Shown: positions 9,264 through 15,616, counted from the first letter of the stretch. The stretch is 22,008 nucleotides of DNA from CALHVR01 sp963528625 (GCA_963528625.1 CAURVQ010000026.1:1-22008); one strand, 5' to 3'. Made by a program: numbers and translations. Notes: generated by a model from the letters alone, not told the origin.

Positions 9264-10347
9264 GTTGACTTTGGATAGTGTGGAATGGGGAGAATTTAGA
9301 ATAAAAGATATTTTCCAAACATTTATTGGAAACAATGGTTTACAAGTTCATACAGGGGGGTATATTAAAAAAAGTAAATTTATAGAGTCTAATATTCCTA
9401 GAATAACAGTAAAAGAAACTAATAATGGGATTGATGATTATGTATATTCTACTGATAAAAACTTTAGAGTATTTGAGAACTTTATAAGTGTTTCATTCTT
9501 AGGAGGAGTATTTTATCATCCTTATAATGCATCAATAGATATGAAAGTACATGCATTAGTTACAGAAAATATACAATTAAATAAATATATTGCACAATTT
9601 CTAATAAATTCTATAAAGAATAATATTAAATACTCATCTTATGGAAATCAGTTATCAAGTACAGATTTACCAAGAGTAAAAATAATTTTACCTATTTTAT
9701 CAGAGGGTAATCCTAATTGGCAATTTATGGAAGATTATATTAAACAAGAAATGAAAGAGCAATCTGAAAAAATAGTAAATTATTATGAAAATAAAGTTCT
9801 TAAATTAAGTTTTGAATTATTAGATTTAGAGGTTGAGTGGAAAGAGTTCTTCTTCACAGATATTTTTAAAGAAATTAAACGAGGAAAAAGGCTGACTAAA
9901 GCTAATCAAATAGAAGGAAATACTCCTTATATTTCTTCAACAGCTTCCAATAATGGAGTTGATAATTTTGTTTCTAATAATAAAAATGTTAGAAAGTATA
10001 AAAATAATTTATCAATTGCTAATAGTGGAAGTGTAGGAGCTTGCTTTTATCATAAATATGAATATATTGCAAGTGATCACATAACAGCACTTAGTTGTGA
10101 AAATGCAGATGAAAATATTTATAAATTTATGTCTACAATTATAAAAAGATTAGAAAATAAATATTCTTTTAATAGAGAAATAAATGATACTAGAATCTCT
10201 AGAGAAAAGTTAATTTTACCCATAGATAAAGACGGAAAGCCTAATTGGGAATATATGAGCAAATTCATTAAAAAAATTGAAAATAAAAAAATCAATAATA
10301 TAGTCAATTATCTATATGATATATATATATATATATATCATAAATAG
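9256..10347 (+). CDS. hsdS: Specificity subunit (S) of the R-M system, two target-recognition domains
   Basis: A 363-residue DNA-specificity subunit. I place the start at ATG 9256, inside ATGAGTAA with the stop of the upstream gene, because MSKLTLDSVEWGEF is a typical S-protein beginning and GAGGA precedes it; a longer open frame from 9214 is artefact. Two target-recognition domains are seen, each opening with a conserved strand (VEWGEFRIKDIF near residue 8; VEWKEFFFTDIF near residue 193) and closing with the same LP...G.PNW..M block (..EGNPNWQFM.., ..DGKPNWEYM..). Helical linkers follow each domain. Each domain would read one half of a bipartite site. The frame runs through a (AT)10 tract, read as YDIYIYIYHK, and stops at 10345-10347. 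A third domain lies out of frame directly beyond. Confidence 0.9.
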   Translation: MSKLTLDSVEWGEFRIKDIFQTFIGNNGLQVHTGGYIKKSKFIESNIPRITVKETNNGIDDYVYSTDKNFRVFENFISVSFLGGVFYHPYNASIDMKVHALVTENIQLNKYIAQFLINSIKNNIKYSSYGNQLSSTDLPRVKIILPILSEGNPNWQFMEDYIKQEMKEQSEKIVNYYENKVLKLSFELLDLEVEWKEFFFTDIFKEIKRGKRLTKANQIEGNTPYISSTASNNGVDNFVSNNKNVRKYKNNLSIANSGSVGACFYHKYEYIASDHITALSCENADENIYKFMSTIIKRLENKYSFNREINDTRISREKLILPIDKDGKPNWEYMSKFIKKIENKKINNIVNYLYDIYIYIYHK

Positions 10348-10864
10348 AATTAATGATTTGTATAAAAATAAATTTTTATTAGAAAATGTAAAATGGCAAG
10401 AATATTTTATTGAAGATATTTGTGAAATTAAATCAGGAAAAGATATTTACGAAAGAGAAAGAATTAATGGAAAAATACCATATATCACATCAACTTCAAC
10501 AAATAATGGTATTGGTTATTTTATAAATAATATTAATTCAACTTTAGAAAAAGAATGTATTTCAGTAAATCGTAATGGATCAGTTGGTTATTCTTTTTAT
10601 CATCCATATACCGCTTTATTTAGTAATGATACAAGAAAATTAATTTTAAAAAATAATGATAAATATATAGGAACATTTATATCATTTATGATATCTAAAC
10701 AAAAAATAAAATATGGTTATGGTTATAAAATGGGAACAGCACGATTGAAACGACAAAAAATTATACTACCTTCAAAAAAAGATGGAACTCCAAATTATGA
10801 TTTTATGAAAAAGTATATGATATTAAAAGAGATTCAAAAAATTGAAGTAATTTTAAAATTATAA
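10316..10864 (+). CDS. Third target-recognition domain, out of frame with the S gene
   Basis: An open frame of 182 codons, one frame over from the S gene and overlapping its end by 32 bases. Its first residues (MIYIYIYI) are only the AT tract in another frame. From about residue 23 it is clearly a specificity domain: VKWQEYFIEDI, then KSGKDIYERE, then IPYITSTSTNNGIGYF, then NGSVGYSFYHPY, closing with LPSKKDGTPNYDFM. This is the same domain plan as the second domain of the S gene (RGKRL.., TPYISSTASNNGVDNF, SGSVGACFYH, LPIDKDGKPNWEYM). No ribosome-binding site precedes the ATG at 10316, so I doubt it is translated alone. I read it as a silent cassette that joins the S protein when the AT tract changes length. 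Independent translation by reinitiation near the S stop remains possible. Confidence 0.7.
   Translation: MIYIYIYIINRINDLYKNKFLLENVKWQEYFIEDICEIKSGKDIYERERINGKIPYITSTSTNNGIGYFINNINSTLEKECISVNRNGSVGYSFYHPYTALFSNDTRKLILKNNDKYIGTFISFMISKQKIKYGYGYKMGTARLKRQKIILPSKKDGTPNYDFMKKYMILKEIQKIEVILKL
10319..10338 (+). repeat. (AT)10 dinucleotide tract, probable phase-variation switch
   Basis: Ten perfect AT units lie inside the S coding frame, seven bases before its stop codon and just before the third recognition domain. The flanks TATGAT (10315-10320) and ATCATA (10337-10342) make the whole element an inverted repeat. With 10 units the S protein ends at 10347. With 11 or 8 units the upstream frame would continue into the downstream open frame to 10864; with 9 it would stop at once (TCA TAA). 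Simple repeats of this kind change length by slipped-strand mispairing, a known mode of phase variation in restriction-modification genes. Confidence 0.9.
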
Positions 10865-10883
10865 ATACGGTAAATTACTTTCA

Positions 10884-10912
10884 TTGACTAAAAAAATATT
10901 ATTTGTTATACT
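10884..10912 (+). promoter_or_regulatory. Sigma-70-type promoter for the CxxC protein gene
   Basis: TTGACT (10884-10889) and TATACT (10907-10912) are separated by exactly 17 bases. Transcription would start near 10919, leaving about 25 bases before the ATG at 10944 with AGGAGGA between. The promoter begins 19 bases after the end of the restriction module and marks its right edge. It also lies inside the 5' end of a longer open frame that begins with a TTG at 10884, which shows that longer start to be false. Confidence 0.8.
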
Positions 10913-10943
10913 AAAGAGAGGAAGAAAATTAGGAGGAATAGAA

Positions 10944-11156
10944 ATGGCAGAACAAAGAGTAACTGGAGATATGAATATAATGGAAGCTGTAGATAGATAC
11001 CCTATAATAGCTCAAGTTTTAATGAGATATGGATTAGGGTGTATTGGATGTTTTATTTCATCGGTAGAAACATTAGCTGAAGGAATTGCAGTACATGGAT
11101 TAAATCCTGATATAATTATTGATGAAATAAATATGATTTTAGAAAAACAAGGATAA
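10944..11156 (+). CDS. DUF1858 / hybrid-cluster-protein-associated redox disulfide domain protein
   Basis: A 70-residue protein consisting of a single DUF1858-type domain: MNIMEAVDRYP near the start, then YGLGCIGC with a CxxC pair at C33 and C36, then SVETLAEGIAVHGLNPD and a final amphipathic helix. The family is often found beside, or fused to, hybrid cluster protein (prismane) and other redox enzymes, and the CxxC is presumed to act as a dithiol or to bind metal. I chose ATG 10944 because AGGAGGA (10931-10937) is well placed and because a strong promoter covers the region where the longer frame (TTG 10884) would start. No hybrid cluster protein gene is in the window. The next stem-loop suggests it is transcribed alone. 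Confidence 0.88.
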   Translation: MAEQRVTGDMNIMEAVDRYPIIAQVLMRYGLGCIGCFISSVETLAEGIAVHGLNPDIIIDEINMILEKQG

Positions 11157-11187
11157 TTTAAAATAAGTGAAGTACAAAATAAGATTG

Positions 11188-11238
11188 AATGTGCCAAAAT
11201 TATTAATATAAATATAATATTTACTGGTACATTTTTTT
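11188..11238 (+). terminator. Probable rho-independent terminator after the CxxC protein
   Basis: AATGTGCCA (11188-11196) pairs with TGGTACATT (11225-11233) over nine pairs including one G-U, with a long A/T-only loop that can itself fold, and is followed by a run of T to 11238. It sits 32 bases after the stop codon. The long loop makes it a less standard terminator than the others here. Confidence 0.6.
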
Positions 11239-11305
11239 ATAAAAATATATAAATTATATTAAAATATTAAAAATAATAAAAAATAGATAACAATGACTTT
11301 AAAAA

Positions 11306-11334
11306 TTGACATTTTAAGTAAAATGCACTATAAT
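11306..11334 (+). promoter_or_regulatory. Consensus sigma-70 promoter for the SIMPL-domain gene and efp
   Basis: TTGACA (11306-11311), a 17-base spacer, and TATAAT (11329-11334): both hexamers match the consensus perfectly at optimal spacing. Expected start near 11341, giving a leader of about 26 bases. It should drive the SIMPL gene strongly and, since only 42 bases without a terminator follow that gene, efp as well. Confidence 0.88.
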
Positions 11335-11366
11335 TAGTAAATAAAACATTTAGGGATGATATTATT

Positions 11367-12086
11367 ATGAAAAAAGTACAATTTATAATTATTTCAACTG
11401 TATTGGCTTTTGGGCTTATAGTGTCTGCAGCTTTATTATCAAATGCGATAGATAAAAGTAATAGATATGACAATGAAATAACAGTTAAAGGTGTTAGTGA
11501 AAGAAAAATAAGTGCAGATAGAAGTGTTATAACAATTTCATTAACGAGTAAAAGCACTAATATAGAAAAAGGGCAAAAAAGTATTGAAGATAAATTAATG
11601 GAAGTGGAAAAAGTTATAGAAGAATTACAACTGGATGAAAATGAATATAAAATCAATAATTTACAAACAAAGGCAGTATTTGTTGGAGATACAAATGAAG
11701 TTTCAAGTTATGATTTTTTACAAAATGTAACAATTTTATTAAAAAATATAAACAAAACTGATGAAGTTTATTTTAAATTATCTAAATTGGAAGAAGAAAT
11801 TAATAATTTAACAGTTTCAAAACCAGAATATATTATAACAAGTATTGAAAAATATAAAAATGAAATGTTAGTTGAAGCAACAAAAAATTCTGAAGCAAAA
11901 GCTATTGAAATGTTAAAAATTAGTAAAAATAATCCAAGTGATTTAAAACAAATAACACAGGGACAGTTTGAAATTTTAGATAATAAAGATGAAATAATAG
12001 ATGTAAATCAAGAAATAATAAATCAAAGAACGAAAAAATTAAGAGTTGTAGTTACTGCAACATATAATATAAGTAAAATAAAATAA
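11367..12086 (+). CDS. SIMPL-domain (DUF541, YggE-like) envelope protein
   Basis: A 239-residue protein with one N-terminal hydrophobic segment (about residues 5-26, ..FIIISTVLAFGLIVSAALL..) that is either a signal peptide or a membrane anchor. It is followed by the typical SIMPL opening ITVKGVSERKISADRSVITI, a helical stretch with GQKSIEDKL, and a C-terminal RTKKLRVVVTATYNI strand. SIMPL/DUF541 proteins such as E. coli YggE and BP26 are periplasmic or surface proteins; oligomeric channel-like assemblies have been described for BP26, and YggE is linked to oxidative stress, but no enzyme activity is established. The start ATG has AGGGA about ten bases upstream. It is 42 bases before efp with no terminator between. 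Confidence 0.87.
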   Translation: MKKVQFIIISTVLAFGLIVSAALLSNAIDKSNRYDNEITVKGVSERKISADRSVITISLTSKSTNIEKGQKSIEDKLMEVEKVIEELQLDENEYKINNLQTKAVFVGDTNEVSSYDFLQNVTILLKNINKTDEVYFKLSKLEEEINNLTVSKPEYIITSIEKYKNEMLVEATKNSEAKAIEMLKISKNNPSDLKQITQGQFEILDNKDEIIDVNQEIINQRTKKLRVVVTATYNISKIK

Positions 12087-12128
12087 AATATAAAAAGAAT
12101 AAAATTAAGAAAAATTAGGAGGAAAATA

Positions 12129-12698
12129 ATGAAATCAGCAGCAGAATTAAGACAAGGGAGTACATATAGAAAGGATAATGTACCATATCTAATATTAAAA
12201 GCTGAAAGACATCAATCAACATCAGGAAAAAGACAAAGAGCAGCAGAGGTTAAATTTAAAATAAAAGATTTAATTTCAGGAAAAATACAAGAAATTACAG
12301 TTTTAGCAACAGATTTGATGGATGATATTATTTTAGATAGAAATCAAATGCAGTTTTTATATGAAACTGATGGAGAATACAATTTCATGGATCAAGAAAC
12401 TTTTGAGCAAATAGCTTTGACTGAGGAAGATTTAGGAGATGCAAAAAATTTCTTAGAAGAAGAAATGATTATACAAGTTTTAATGTACGAAGGAACTCCA
12501 GTTGGTGTTGAATTACCAAATACTGTTGTTAGAGAAGTAACATATACTGAGCCGGGATTAAAAGGAGATACTATAGGAAGAGCAACAAAACCAGCGACAG
12601 TTTCAACAGGATATACATTACAAGTACCGTTATTTGTAGCGATTGGAGATAAAATAGAAATAGATACTAGAACAGGGGAATATATAGGTAGAGCATAA
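12129..12698 (+). CDS. efp: Translation elongation factor P
   Basis: A 189-residue EF-P, full length, which relieves ribosome stalling at polyproline stretches. The three beta-barrel domains are in order: KOW-like N-domain (about 1-64), central OB domain (about 66-128) and C-terminal OB domain ending with the family signature ..IEIDTRTGEYIGRA. AGGAGG is placed well upstream of the ATG. The tip loop of domain I, which reaches the P-site tRNA, reads HQSTSGKRQRAAEVKFK; the lysine at residue 34 sits at or near the tip, but the usual PGKG sequence is missing and the loop seems one residue longer than in E. coli. No EpmA, EarP or YmfI-type modifying gene is visible here. It is likely cotranscribed with the SIMPL gene and followed by a terminator. 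Confidence 0.96.
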   Translation: MKSAAELRQGSTYRKDNVPYLILKAERHQSTSGKRQRAAEVKFKIKDLISGKIQEITVLATDLMDDIILDRNQMQFLYETDGEYNFMDQETFEQIALTEEDLGDAKNFLEEEMIIQVLMYEGTPVGVELPNTVVREVTYTEPGLKGDTIGRATKPATVSTGYTLQVPLFVAIGDKIEIDTRTGEYIGRA

Positions 12699-12725
12699 GT
12701 TTTTAAGGAATGGGTTAATTAAGAT

Positions 12726-12753
12726 AAGGTAGTATAGAATACTGCCTTTATTT
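12726..12753 (+). terminator. Terminator after efp
   Basis: AAGGTAGTAT (12726-12735) pairs with ATACTGCCTT (12739-12748) over ten pairs with one G-U, around a three-base AGA loop, then TATTTG. The U-tract is weak, so termination may be partial, leaving some readthrough into the hpt operon. I do not see a strong -35 for hpt; TATAAT at 12765-12770 is a possible -10 but would leave almost no leader. Confidence 0.7.
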
Positions 12754-12789
12754 GTATAACTTTATATAATAGAAATGGAGATGAATTAA

Positions 12790-13341
12790 TTGAAAAAAGA
12801 TTGGGAATATGGAATTGCAAAAATATTATTTACTAAAGAAGAAATTGAGAAAAGAATAGTAGAATTAGGAAAAGAAATAACTAACGATTTTAAAGATGAG
12901 GAAGCTCCATTAGTAGTTGTAGGATTGTTAAAAGGGTCAATTATGTTTATGTCAGATTTAGTTAGAGAAATTAAATTACCATTAACATTGGATTTTATTC
13001 AAGTATCAAGCTATGATGGAGAATTTGAAACATCAAGAGAAGTTAAAATTATTAGAGATTTAGAAAAAGGTGTTACAGGAAAAAATGTTTTAGTTGTAGA
13101 AGATATTGTTGATTCAGGGTATACATTAAAAAAAGTATTGAAAATGTTAGGAAGTCGTGGTGCTAAAAGCGTTTCGCTTTGCACATTACTTGATAAAAAA
13201 GCAAAAAGAGAAATTGAAATTGATATTCAATATACAGGATTTGATATTCCAAATGAATTTGTTTTAGGTTATGGACTTGATATAAGGGAAGAATATAGAA
13301 ATATTCCTTATATTGGAGTGGCTGGAGAAGAATTATACTAA
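12790..13341 (+). CDS. hpt: Hypoxanthine phosphoribosyltransferase
   Basis: A 183-residue purine salvage enzyme that makes IMP or GMP from hypoxanthine or guanine and PRPP in the cytoplasm. The PRPP-binding block VVEDIVDSGYTL is clear (E104, D105, D108). Other family blocks are VGLLKGSIMFMSDL near residue 43 and the DFIQVSSYDG hood region, and YTGFDIPNEFVLGYGLD near the end. Translation starts at a TTG with GGAG nine bases upstream; the ATG nine bases before it is followed at once by AAT TAA and cannot be the start. It is the first of six closely packed genes; its stop shares one base with the rsmA start (TAATG), implying translational coupling. Confidence 0.95.
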   Translation: MKKDWEYGIAKILFTKEEIEKRIVELGKEITNDFKDEEAPLVVVGLLKGSIMFMSDLVREIKLPLTLDFIQVSSYDGEFETSREVKIIRDLEKGVTGKNVLVVEDIVDSGYTLKKVLKMLGSRGAKSVSLCTLLDKKAKREIEIDIQYTGFDIPNEFVLGYGLDIREEYRNIPYIGVAGEELY

Positions 13342-14183
13342 TGGTAAAAAAAAATAAAAGTTTTAAAAATAAAAGTCAAAAAAATGAAAATCATGAAGCT
13401 AAAAAGAAATATGGTCAAAATTTTTTGGAAGATAGCTCGTTATTGGATCAAATTATTGAATGTGCTTCAATAAATAAAGAAATAGAAGTTATAGAAATTG
13501 GTCCGGGTCTTGGTTTTTTGACAGAAAAATTGATAGAAAATTCAAAAAAATTAACTGCATTTGAAATAGATGACGATTTAATTCCTATTTTGAAAAAAAA
13601 GTTTGGAACTAAAGATAATTTTACTTTAATACATAATGATTTTATGGAAGTAGAATTAGATGAAATTTTGAAAGATAAAAAGGGAGTTAAAGTTGTTGCA
13701 AATATTCCTTATTATATTACATCACCTATAATTAATAAATTATTAAAATATAGAAATAATATTTCTGAAATATATTTGATGGTTCAAAAAGAAGTTGCAG
13801 AAAGAATAGCCTCTAAGCCAAATAGTAAAAATATGAGTTTACTTACGCACGGAGTTCAGTTTTATGCTGATGCTGAGTATTTGTTCACAGTAGAAAAAGA
13901 AAAATTTAATCCTGTTCCAAAAGTAGACTCAGCATTTTTGAAAATAAAAATTTTGGAAGATAAAAGATATGAAACTCAAATAACAGAAGAAGAATATTTC
14001 AAATATTTAAAGGCAGCATTTTCAAATAAAAGAAAAAGTGTTGGAAATAATATAAGTAGTTTGGGATATAGTAAAGATAAAATAGTGGAAGTATTAAAAA
14101 AATTAAATAAAACAAGTTTAGCAAGGACAGAAGAATTTTCAGTACAGGAATTTATTGATTTTATAAAAGAGTTAAAAAATTAA
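13341..14183 (+). CDS. rsmA: 16S rRNA (adenine1518-N6/adenine1519-N6)-dimethyltransferase
   Basis: A 280-residue RsmA/KsgA, which dimethylates two adenines in the 3' terminal helix of 16S rRNA during small-subunit maturation; its loss gives kasugamycin resistance. SAM-binding motif I is IGPGLGFLTEKL (G54 to G58), the conserved acidic residue follows in AFEIDDDL, and the target-base motif is NIPYYI (N121-Y124). KYGQNFL near residue 27 is the usual N-terminal signature. An additional N-terminal stretch of about 22 residues, rich in Lys and Asn, precedes it and looks like a basic rRNA-binding or disordered tail; the start ATG overlaps the hpt stop codon, which supports this longer form. Confidence 0.96.
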   Translation: MVKKNKSFKNKSQKNENHEAKKKYGQNFLEDSSLLDQIIECASINKEIEVIEIGPGLGFLTEKLIENSKKLTAFEIDDDLIPILKKKFGTKDNFTLIHNDFMEVELDEILKDKKGVKVVANIPYYITSPIINKLLKYRNNISEIYLMVQKEVAERIASKPNSKNMSLLTHGVQFYADAEYLFTVEKEKFNPVPKVDSAFLKIKILEDKRYETQITEEEYFKYLKAAFSNKRKSVGNNISSLGYSKDKIVEVLKKLNKTSLARTEEFSVQEFIDFIKELKN

Positions 14184-14198
14184 AAATTAGGAGAAAAA

Positions 14199-14438
14199 TT
14201 GAAAAGCTGGGAATACATAATTCAAACAAAAAAAGAACATATAGATTTTATAAATAAAATAGTGGAAGCTTATGAAGGATTAGGAAATGTAAGAACATTA
14301 GATAATCAAAATGGGCTTATAAAAATATTAACAAATTCATATTTTATTGATGAAATGGATTTAGTAATAGAAAAACTTAGAAAAAATGATATTTATATAG
14401 AAATTTTGGAAAAAAGAGAATGGTTAGGAATATTATAG
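14199..14438 (+). CDS. DUF4911-type small protein
   Basis: A 79-residue protein without membrane segment or cysteine motif, with an alternating strand-helix-strand-helix pattern (WEYIIQTKKEHIDFINKIVEAYEG, then GLIKILTN, then LVIEKLRKN, ending KREWLGIL). This resembles the DUF4911 family known from Fusobacteriota and some other anaerobes, which I recall only as a domain of unknown function; an ACT-like fold is possible from the pattern but is inference. The start is a TTG at 14199 with TAGGAG correctly spaced; no ATG exists upstream in frame. Its tight position between rsmA and a KH protein hints at a role around ribosome biogenesis or RNA, no more than that. Confidence 0.75.
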   Translation: MKSWEYIIQTKKEHIDFINKIVEAYEGLGNVRTLDNQNGLIKILTNSYFIDEMDLVIEKLRKNDIYIEILEKREWLGIL

Positions 14439-14453
14439 AAAGGAGGAGTTAAA

Positions 14454-14693
14454 GTGAATAGATATTTTGAAACGATAGATTTTTGGTTAGAAAATTTATT
14501 AGATTCACATAATTATACTATTGAAAGTAACGAAAAAGGGAAATTTGTTGATATAGTTGTAAATGTGAATAAAGATGATATTGGAAAAGTTATAGGTAAA
14601 AACGGGAGAATTATTACAGCTTTAAGAGTTTTATTGTCATCAATTGCAAAAAAAGAAAAAAAATCAGTTAAGATTGAAGTTAAAGAATTATAA
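14454..14693 (+). CDS. khpA: KH-domain RNA-binding protein (KhpA-like)
   Basis: A 79-residue protein made almost wholly of one KH domain. The GxxG RNA-binding loop is G48-K-N-G51 within IGKVIGKNGRIITAL, followed by a helix and the strand KSVKIEVKEL at the end. In Firmicutes the same small protein (KhpA, YlqC) pairs with KhpB/Jag and influences cell division and RNA binding. The start is GTG at 14454 with a strong AGGAGGAG (14441-14448). In Firmicutes this gene usually sits in the rpsP-rimM-trmD cluster, which is not the case here; it has rsmA and a DUF4911 gene before it, so an RNA/ribosome context is kept. Confidence 0.9.
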   Translation: MNRYFETIDFWLENLLDSHNYTIESNEKGKFVDIVVNVNKDDIGKVIGKNGRIITALRVLLSSIAKKEKKSVKIEVKEL

Positions 14694-14705
14694 TGAGGAA
14701 AAACA

Positions 14706-15116
14706 ATGAAAAAAAGTTTTAAAACGAGAGTTTATTATTATGATACTGATAAGATGGGTGTTGTCTATCATTCAAATTATTTAAAATGGATGGAAATAGG
14801 TAGAACAGAATATTTTCGTGATATGCCTATAAGTTATGATGATATAGAAAAAATGGGATATATTTTAGCTATACGAAAAGTAGATATAGAATATATTAAT
14901 TCGGCAAAATATGATGATATAATTGAAATTATTGTTGAAGTAAAAAAAATAAATAATATAAAAATAGAGTTTTATTATGAAATGTATGATGAACAAAAAA
15001 TTTTAAAAGCTAAAGGAACAACTGTGAATGTATTTATTGATAATGAAGGAAATTTAAAAAGAATACCTAAAGAAATACTAGAATCATTAAAAGAAAGTAT
15101 AGGAATTAAAAAATAG
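14706..15116 (+). CDS. Acyl-CoA thioesterase, YbgC/FadM (4HBT hot-dog) family
   Basis: A 136-residue single hot-dog domain enzyme. The family active-site block YYDTDKMGVVYHSNYLKWME is at residues 11-30, with the presumed catalytic aspartate D15 and the following GVVYH..Y. The rest shows the expected strands (KVDIEYINSAKYDDIIEI, then KAKGTTVNVFID). Relatives hydrolyse acyl-CoA thioesters; in E. coli YbgC belongs with the Tol-Pal genes, but none of these is in this window. Here it is inside a compact operon between khpA and rpiB, 12 bases after the former, with TGAGGA upstream of the ATG. The substrate cannot be told from sequence. Confidence 0.9.
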   Translation: MKKSFKTRVYYYDTDKMGVVYHSNYLKWMEIGRTEYFRDMPISYDDIEKMGYILAIRKVDIEYINSAKYDDIIEIIVEVKKINNIKIEFYYEMYDEQKILKAKGTTVNVFIDNEGNLKRIPKEILESLKESIGIKK

Positions 15117-15123
15117 CATTTGA

Positions 15124-15158
15124 GAGGAGGCAGAGTTTTTTTAAATCTCTGAAATATT
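15124..15158 (+). promoter_or_regulatory. Distant Shine-Dalgarno sequence with an intervening hairpin before rpiB
   Basis: The only good ribosome-binding site before rpiB is GAGGAGG at 15124-15130, 28 bases from the ATG, too far to work directly. Between them CAGAG (15131-15135) and CTCTG (15147-15151) can form a five-pair stem, possibly extended by three A-U pairs past one U-U mismatch. If folded, the stem removes 21 bases and leaves seven bases (15152-15158) to the ATG, an optimal spacing. The in-frame TGA at 15150-15152 excludes a start further upstream. Confidence 0.6.
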
Positions 15159-15596
15159 ATGAAAGTAGTTATAGGAAATGATCATGCGGGAGTAGAATTT
15201 AAAAATACTATATTAAAACATTTAGAAAGTCAAGGGTACGAAGTTATTAATGTGGGAGTAGATGTTGTAGAATCGGTAGATTACCCTGATATTGCAAAAG
15301 AGGTAACTAAAAAAATAGTAGATAATGAAGCTCAATTTGGAATATTGATTTGTGGAACAGGAATAGGAATTTCAATAGCTGCAAATAAAGTAGAAGGAAT
15401 AAGAGCTGCCCTTTGTCATAATGAATTTACGGCAAAATTAAGCAGACAGCATAACAATGCAAATATAATAGCTTTAGGTGCAAGAGTAATTGGAGATGAA
15501 TTAGGTAAAGCATGTGTGGATGTATTTTTAAATACAGAATTTGAAGGTGGAAGACACGCAAATAGAGTAAATAAAATAGAAAATTGTGGGTGCTAA
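15159..15596 (+). CDS. rpiB: Ribose-5-phosphate isomerase B
   Basis: A 145-residue RpiB/LacAB-family sugar isomerase, interconverting ribose 5-phosphate and ribulose 5-phosphate in the non-oxidative pentose phosphate pathway. Active-site signatures are all present: GNDHAG at the N-terminus (D8, H9), YPDIA, ICGTGIGISIAANK with the catalytic base C65, and RQHNNANIIALGAR with H98; the C-terminal GGRHANRV binds phosphate. Length and ends are standard. It is the last gene of the hpt operon; ribose 5-phosphate feeds PRPP, which hpt uses, a loose functional link. A terminator overlaps its stop codon. Confidence 0.96.
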   Translation: MKVVIGNDHAGVEFKNTILKHLESQGYEVINVGVDVVESVDYPDIAKEVTKKIVDNEAQFGILICGTGIGISIAANKVEGIRAALCHNEFTAKLSRQHNNANIIALGARVIGDELGKACVDVFLNTEFEGGRHANRVNKIENCGC

Positions 15597-15616
15597 AGAA
15601 AGCACCTTTTTCTTTT
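15588..15616 (+). terminator. Strong rho-independent terminator overlapping the rpiB stop
   Basis: GGTGCT (15589-15594) pairs with AGCACC (15601-15606) around AAAGAA, followed by TTTTTCTTTT. The 5' arm includes the last cysteine codon and the first base of the stop, so the hairpin can form only once the terminating ribosome has left. It closes the hpt-rpiB operon. Confidence 0.9.

Noticed and set aside
10119..10307. Minus-strand 62-codon open frame within the S gene
   Set aside because: Shadow of the second recognition domain, with no start signal or recognisable motif.
7244..10880. Restriction module as a mobile element with defined ends
   Set aside because: The module looks inserted between core genes, but I found no flanking direct repeats, terminal inverted repeats, integrase of its own or transposase; the adjacent Xer-type gene belongs with topA.
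10884..10943. Longer N-terminus for the CxxC protein from TTG 10884
   Set aside because: The stretch contains a TTGACT-17-TATACT promoter and the AGGAGGA site for ATG 10944; the domain begins only after 10944.
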